Assembly: GCA_951802425.1 (NCBI GenBank)
Contig: CATOQE010000001.1
Location: forward strand, 1-64,000
DNA: 64,000 nucleotides
Direction of reading: 5' to 3'
Origin: Clavaria fumosa
Taxonomy: Eukaryota > Basidiomycota > Agaricomycetes > Agaricales > Clavariaceae
Shown here piece after piece: positions 59,682-64,000 of this stretch; positions within the stretch are counted from its first letter, which is position 1; every line of letters starts with the position of its first letter. A program made the translations under genes and the position numbers. A model generated the notes under the pieces. That model was not told where the DNA came from and ran no database searches. It saw only the letters and a program-made list of their open reading frames with translations.

Positions 59682-61020
59682 TGTTAGGGCCTGTCCTGTC
59701 TTGTAAGTAACGTTGAAGGTTGACTTGTTGGTGACCAATCCTGGAAACTTGCTAAGACCAATCAACTGTTGAGCACAGTCTTGGTCCTGGAAGGTTGTGG
59801 GGATGTCTGAAAGGTGTAAGAATGGAAATAGACAAATAGGGAGACAGGAGGACATTGCTGGGAAGGTCACGAAGTCAGTAGACAAAGTGTAAAGAAGGAA
59901 AAGGACAAGTTGAGAGAAACAGATAATGCTGAGAAGGTCACGAAGTCGACCAACAAAGTGTAGAAGGAGAAATAGACAATGTTGAAAGAGTCATGGGTAG
60001 TTGTGATGGTGTCGAGAGATGTGTTGGTGAAGGCAATGACTTTGCCAACCAATGAGAGAACCTATGGGGTTCGAAGAATCAGTACCAAGACAAAAGAAAG
60101 GAAATACTTAGAGCGTGCAAGTTGTACGAATGCAGAGGATGAATTTAGAAAGAAGCAGAGTGATCTTGGTGTTGTCAAGGTGAGACAAGACCTATCAATC
60201 ATGGTGGTTCCAAGCTCAAAGGGTGTAATAGCCTCAAGCTTAAACCAAAGTGCGTCAATATCAAGTCTACAGTATGAGAAGTACATGTGAGACTTATATA
60301 AGTGCATAGAGAAGAGTATAACAAAAGAGGAAAAGTACAGAGGTCACCAAGTGACAAGACTATAGTAGTATGGGGTATGTTTAGTCATAAAGTGACTAGG
60401 TGCATGTTCTACTAAGGTCGCAAGGGGTTAAGAAAGCATAGGTAAGGTTGTGACCTGGTTAAATAATCATATATGTAACTATAACTACGGGGGATTCTCA
60501 GATCATATGTAACATAGTTATAGACAACTGAGGAGAGGAAGGAGAACATAATTTGAAGGGTATATGCAGCTGACCGTCAGTGGCGCGTTTGAGTGTTAAG
60601 GTCACAAGGTCATAAGAGTGGTCATGTGGGTGATGGTAGTGATGCAGGTGACCTTGGGCGGGAGGTCACATGGGTAACGCTGGTAATGTGGGTAACAGTC
60701 GTAATGCTGATAATGTATTGGTGCTGGTAGTGGTAGCGCCGAGAGTGCCGAGCGGCAAGTCACATGCCAGCTGAAGAAGATGTGCAACAGCGTGTCACGC
60801 ATTGAGGTGGTGGGCCCAGGCAAAGTATACACATGGGTGAGGCAGAGAGAGGTGTCGCGAGTATGGCATGGTGGTCGCGAGTGTTGTGTGAACATGGGGG
60901 AGGTCGGGGAGGCTTCCAGAAGTGTGTAGAGGAGCTTGCGAGGTTGTAGAGGGTTGTCAGGAGGTTCATAGGTGTTTGTAAAGTCAGCTTGGGTAAGGGA
61001 AAAATGAATGGGTCCTGACA
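59682..61020 (-). mobile_element. 5' LTR of Gypsy-1b (LTR-A copy 5)
   Basis: 1339 bp; the reverse complement starts TGTCAGGACCC and ends GGCCCTAACA. It borders the Gypsy-1b internal region (TAATATCAAG on the reverse strand). On the other side it interrupts the Gypsy-2b chromodomain: the sequence after it, ACCAGCTACAGA, continues a site that is uninterrupted in Gypsy-2a near 42110. ACCAG (61021-61025) is thus one target duplicate; the other is lost. It retains the most CpG of the five LTR-A copies and has a single TATATAAG box near 60295. Confidence 0.9.
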
Positions 61021-61155
61021 ACCAGCTACAGAACTTATACATGCCTCCAAGGCTGTGTCAGACTTCCATCACACTTATCTGAACAAGCCAGACCTCTCAA
61101 CTCCCTTTAAACCTTACTCTGCTTACTCTGATACCCTGAAATTCTTATATATTTT
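61021..61155 (+). pseudogene. Gypsy-2b pol 3' end (chromodomain C-terminus)
   Basis: The forward frame reads PATELIHASKAVSDFHHTYL followed by NKPDLSTPFKP, matching the Gypsy-2a chromodomain end (PATDLVHTSEAVLDFH). Everything upstream was removed or displaced when LTR-A copy 5 and Gypsy-1b landed here. It shows that Gypsy-2b runs left to right. Confidence 0.82.
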
Positions 61156-61479
61156 TCTACTTATGTACATTTCCTTTCTATATCACTCCACCCCTTCTCT
61201 GAAACAAAAAAAAAATCTGTCTCTCTGTCACTTGTCTCTCTGTCTCCTTGCTCCATTTTGTATGAAACTCAAAAAAAAAATCTTACTTCTTCTTCTCTGA
61301 AAAACTCTGAAACTTTTGTTTTTCTCAAGTCTGACTCTGATTCTTCTTCTTCACTTAGTCCATTTTGCTTTACTTATTTTCCTTTCACTCCACTTACTTT
61401 CACTCAAGCTCAAAGAATAAAAGAAAATTTTATAAGAAGATAAATAAGTATGTAAAATAATTTTAAGTTTAATTTTTAG
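61156..61479. other. Spacer between the converging Gypsy-2b genes
   Basis: Homologous, inverted, to 41719-42021 of Gypsy-2a: A-rich tracts, GTCTCTCTGTC repeats and ATAAATAAGTATG. No gene. It could hold polyadenylation signals for both converging genes. Confidence 0.6.
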
Positions 61480-62541
<1,062 letters not shown>

Positions 62542-62618
62542 AAAACTCCAAGACTAACTCATTATGGGAGACATGTGTTCATGTGGACTTTGGCTAGAGG
62601 GTCTCAGGGGTTTGACCC

Positions 62619-62632
62619 TAAGAGGGGGATAC
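62619..62632 (+). other. Polypurine tract of Gypsy-2b
   Basis: AAGAGGGGGA followed by TAC directly before the TGTTACA start of the LTR. This position and composition are those of a plus-strand primer site for LTR retrotransposons. Confidence 0.65.
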
Positions 62633-63438
62633 TGTTACAACCCCATCTGATCACATAAGCACAATCCCTGCTCTGGACTCCAGACTCCATACCAACTCCA
62701 GCCATCTCTGATCCACTCCTCTGTAACTCCACACCCTCTGCTCTGCACCTTCCTTGGACTCCATTCCACTGTCCTTCAGACCTTTCATACTTTGTTCTAG
62801 AACCTTCTCCCCTCATCCCCTCATTCTGTCCACCAATGGGAGGATGCCCATGACCCATGGGAATCATCTTTTGTTGTTGTTTCTTTGTTCCAAGAAAATT
62901 GCACAGGCACATGTGGTGAAACTCTCCTAGTAAGTTGATATATACTATGTTTGAAGTACTCCTATACTCCTGTCCTTACAGTATAAGATCCTACCTGTAT
63001 TTCCCTGTTCTCCAGTTCAAATATTAACATCTCTTGGCTCCAAACATCCCTGAGCTTTCATCCTCATTGTCCTTGACATTCTCCATGTCATCCAACCAAC
63101 TCTGAGTAACTCTGGCAGACTCCAACAGAATTTGGAGTTTGACTTCTGTTTTTGATCTTCTTCTTTGGTGTTGTTTCTGTCTGACAAATAGGGACATGTA
63201 TATATGTGGCAGCACAACACATACATTGAGGCCATAGTCCCATAAGTTTCTGCTTATGCTATCTCTTTTCCATTCATCTGACATTGGACTCTTATCTATA
63301 TATCTCTGCTCTGCTAACTACTCTGCTGCATGACACCAACACTGACTTAGTACTTGATATTTGTTACTGTTATCATTACCAGTTTGCTGAGGGCTTGCCC
63401 TAAGCCTTTATGATGAAGGCAGATTATCTAATGTAACA
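62633..63438 (+). mobile_element. 3' LTR of Gypsy-2b (LTR-C)
   Basis: 806 bp bounded by perfect 7-bp inverted ends TGTTACA (62633-62639) and TGTAACA (63432-63438). It is preceded by a polypurine tract and contains a TATATA box near 62939. No second copy is in the window. Pol end, antisense gene, polypurine tract and LTR in this order fix the direction of the element. The 5 bp after it, AATGT, would be the right target duplicate. Confidence 0.8.
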
Positions 63439-63718
63439 AATGTAACAGTATGCATTAAGAAAAAGTGTACTGTATTATATAATTGATTTGTACAGGACTG
63501 CTAACTGGCATGTAAAAGAACAGCACACTTTCCCACATAAAAGAACAGCTATATCTGCACCATGTCTGTGACTGAATGGGTTCAATACCAAGTGATCTGG
63601 GCATTTTGTAACCAGATAATTAAATGACATGGGGGTCAACATGTAAAGCAAAATAGGGGAAGGGGAGGGGCTCCAAATGGCTTGTTAGAAGTGGTATCAG
63701 TACGAACAAAGAACCAAA
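63439..63718. other. Spacer between LTR-C and the edge gene
   Basis: AT-rich, with AAAGAACAGC repeated near 63516 and 63541 and a purine run near 63655. It probably includes the 3' untranslated region of the reverse-strand gene that follows. No gene seen. Confidence 0.5.
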
Positions 63719-64000
63719 TCAACTTCTCCTTGGCCGCTTCACCACCTCAACATAGACATCATGCATGGCACGATTGAGGGCACGTTTGAGACCTGCAGGG
63801 CCTAGGTTAAAATAAATAAATAATTCAAAGGGAATGGGAAACCAACAATGAAACAACTCACCAACTGACTGGTCTTCATCAGCTGGGGGACATTCACTCA
63901 ATGGGACTACAGAGAATTCACCACCTGTCCAGTCAAAAGTTTTGACATCATATGGAATGTCTGAGACACCACTCTTCATGTGATTAGTCAGTGGTGTCAA
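63719..64000 (-). CDS. Host-like gene, 3' exons only (runs off the right edge)
   Basis: Reverse strand. The frame enters at the window edge and reads to a GTGAG donor. A 60-bp intron (63861-63802) has a TTTTAAC branch-like site and ends CTAG. Splicing gives ...DEDQSVGPAGLKRALNRAMH and ends VEVVKRPRRS with a stop at 63719. Reading through the intron is also open, so the intron is inferred from its consensus ends and short size. The apparent start at the edge is not real; the gene begins outside the window. I do not recognise the family. The C-terminus is basic (KRPRRS), possibly a nuclear signal. It carries no sign of CpG decay and is the only ordinary gene candidate here. Confidence 0.6.
   Translation of the reverse strand: MTPLTNHMKSGVSDIPYDVKTFDWTGGEFSVVPLSECPPADEDQSVGELFHCWFPIPFELFIYFNLGPAGLKRALNRAMHDVYVEVVKRPRRS

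Noticed and set aside
63688..63704. TGGTATCAG resembling a retrotransposon primer-binding site
   Set aside because: No LTR directly upstream and no internal element after it; a similar TGGTATCA at 21795 is equally isolated.

Overview
The window looks like a transposon graveyard from a filamentous fungus, most probably an agaricomycete basidiomycete. The evidence is the mixture of Ty3/Gypsy and Ty1/Copia LTR elements, a pogo/Fot1-type DNA transposon, very short GT-AG introns (46-60 bp, one with a CTAAC branch site), Zn2Cys6-type cysteine motifs and strong loss of CpG in old repeats. I cannot name the species. No rRNA, tRNA or CRISPR array was seen. Only one stretch, at the right edge, looks like an ordinary host gene.

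Layout. 1-18587: head-to-tail satellite, 650-bp unit, 28 full copies plus part of a 29th, continuing off the left edge. 18588-20740: satellite flank and a GCTGCTGGTG/CAT simple-sequence block holding a solo LTR (LTR-A) with a 5-bp target duplication. 20741-24670: zinc-knuckle gene remnant, a probable LTR with TATA box and one unknown ORF. 24671-28178: LTR-A pieces and the 5' part of Gypsy-1a. 28179-30812: Copia element, reverse strand, cut in the reverse transcriptase. 31327-33094: near-perfect inverted repeat with 867-bp arms. 33286-34019: 21-bp minisatellite. 34020-34722: diverged single satellite unit with the same flank as the array edge. 34723-40802: LTR fragments, a Gypsy RT fragment, another Gypsy gag and a 60-bp hairpin minisatellite. 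40803-45245: Gypsy-2a (reverse, chromodomain type). 45246-56871: Gypsy-3 (forward), whose 3' LTR holds a solo LTR of its own family, which holds a pogo-type transposon. 56872-61020: Gypsy-1b (reverse). 61021-63438: 3' end of Gypsy-2b (forward) with its 3' LTR. 63719-64000: 3' exons of a host-like gene.

Main point. In two different Gypsy lineages (Gypsy-2 with a chromodomain, Gypsy-3 without one) an extra gene lies between integrase and 3' LTR in the antisense direction, converging on pol. All these genes encode a cysteine cluster fitting the fungal Zn2Cys6 spacing (CX2CX6C - 7 to 10 residues - CX2CX6C) beside highly charged segments. The Gypsy-3 copy keeps three phase-consistent introns, which makes sense only if it is transcribed antisense to the element's genomic RNA. 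I read these as retroelement-borne antisense cargo genes, the best candidate in the window for an undescribed system.

Decay history. Many in-frame stops are TGA where the family has arginine, consistent with CGA to TGA by CpG deamination or a RIP-like process. The pogo transposase is open across its whole spliced length and its element has terminal inverted repeats and a TA duplication, so it is the youngest layer.
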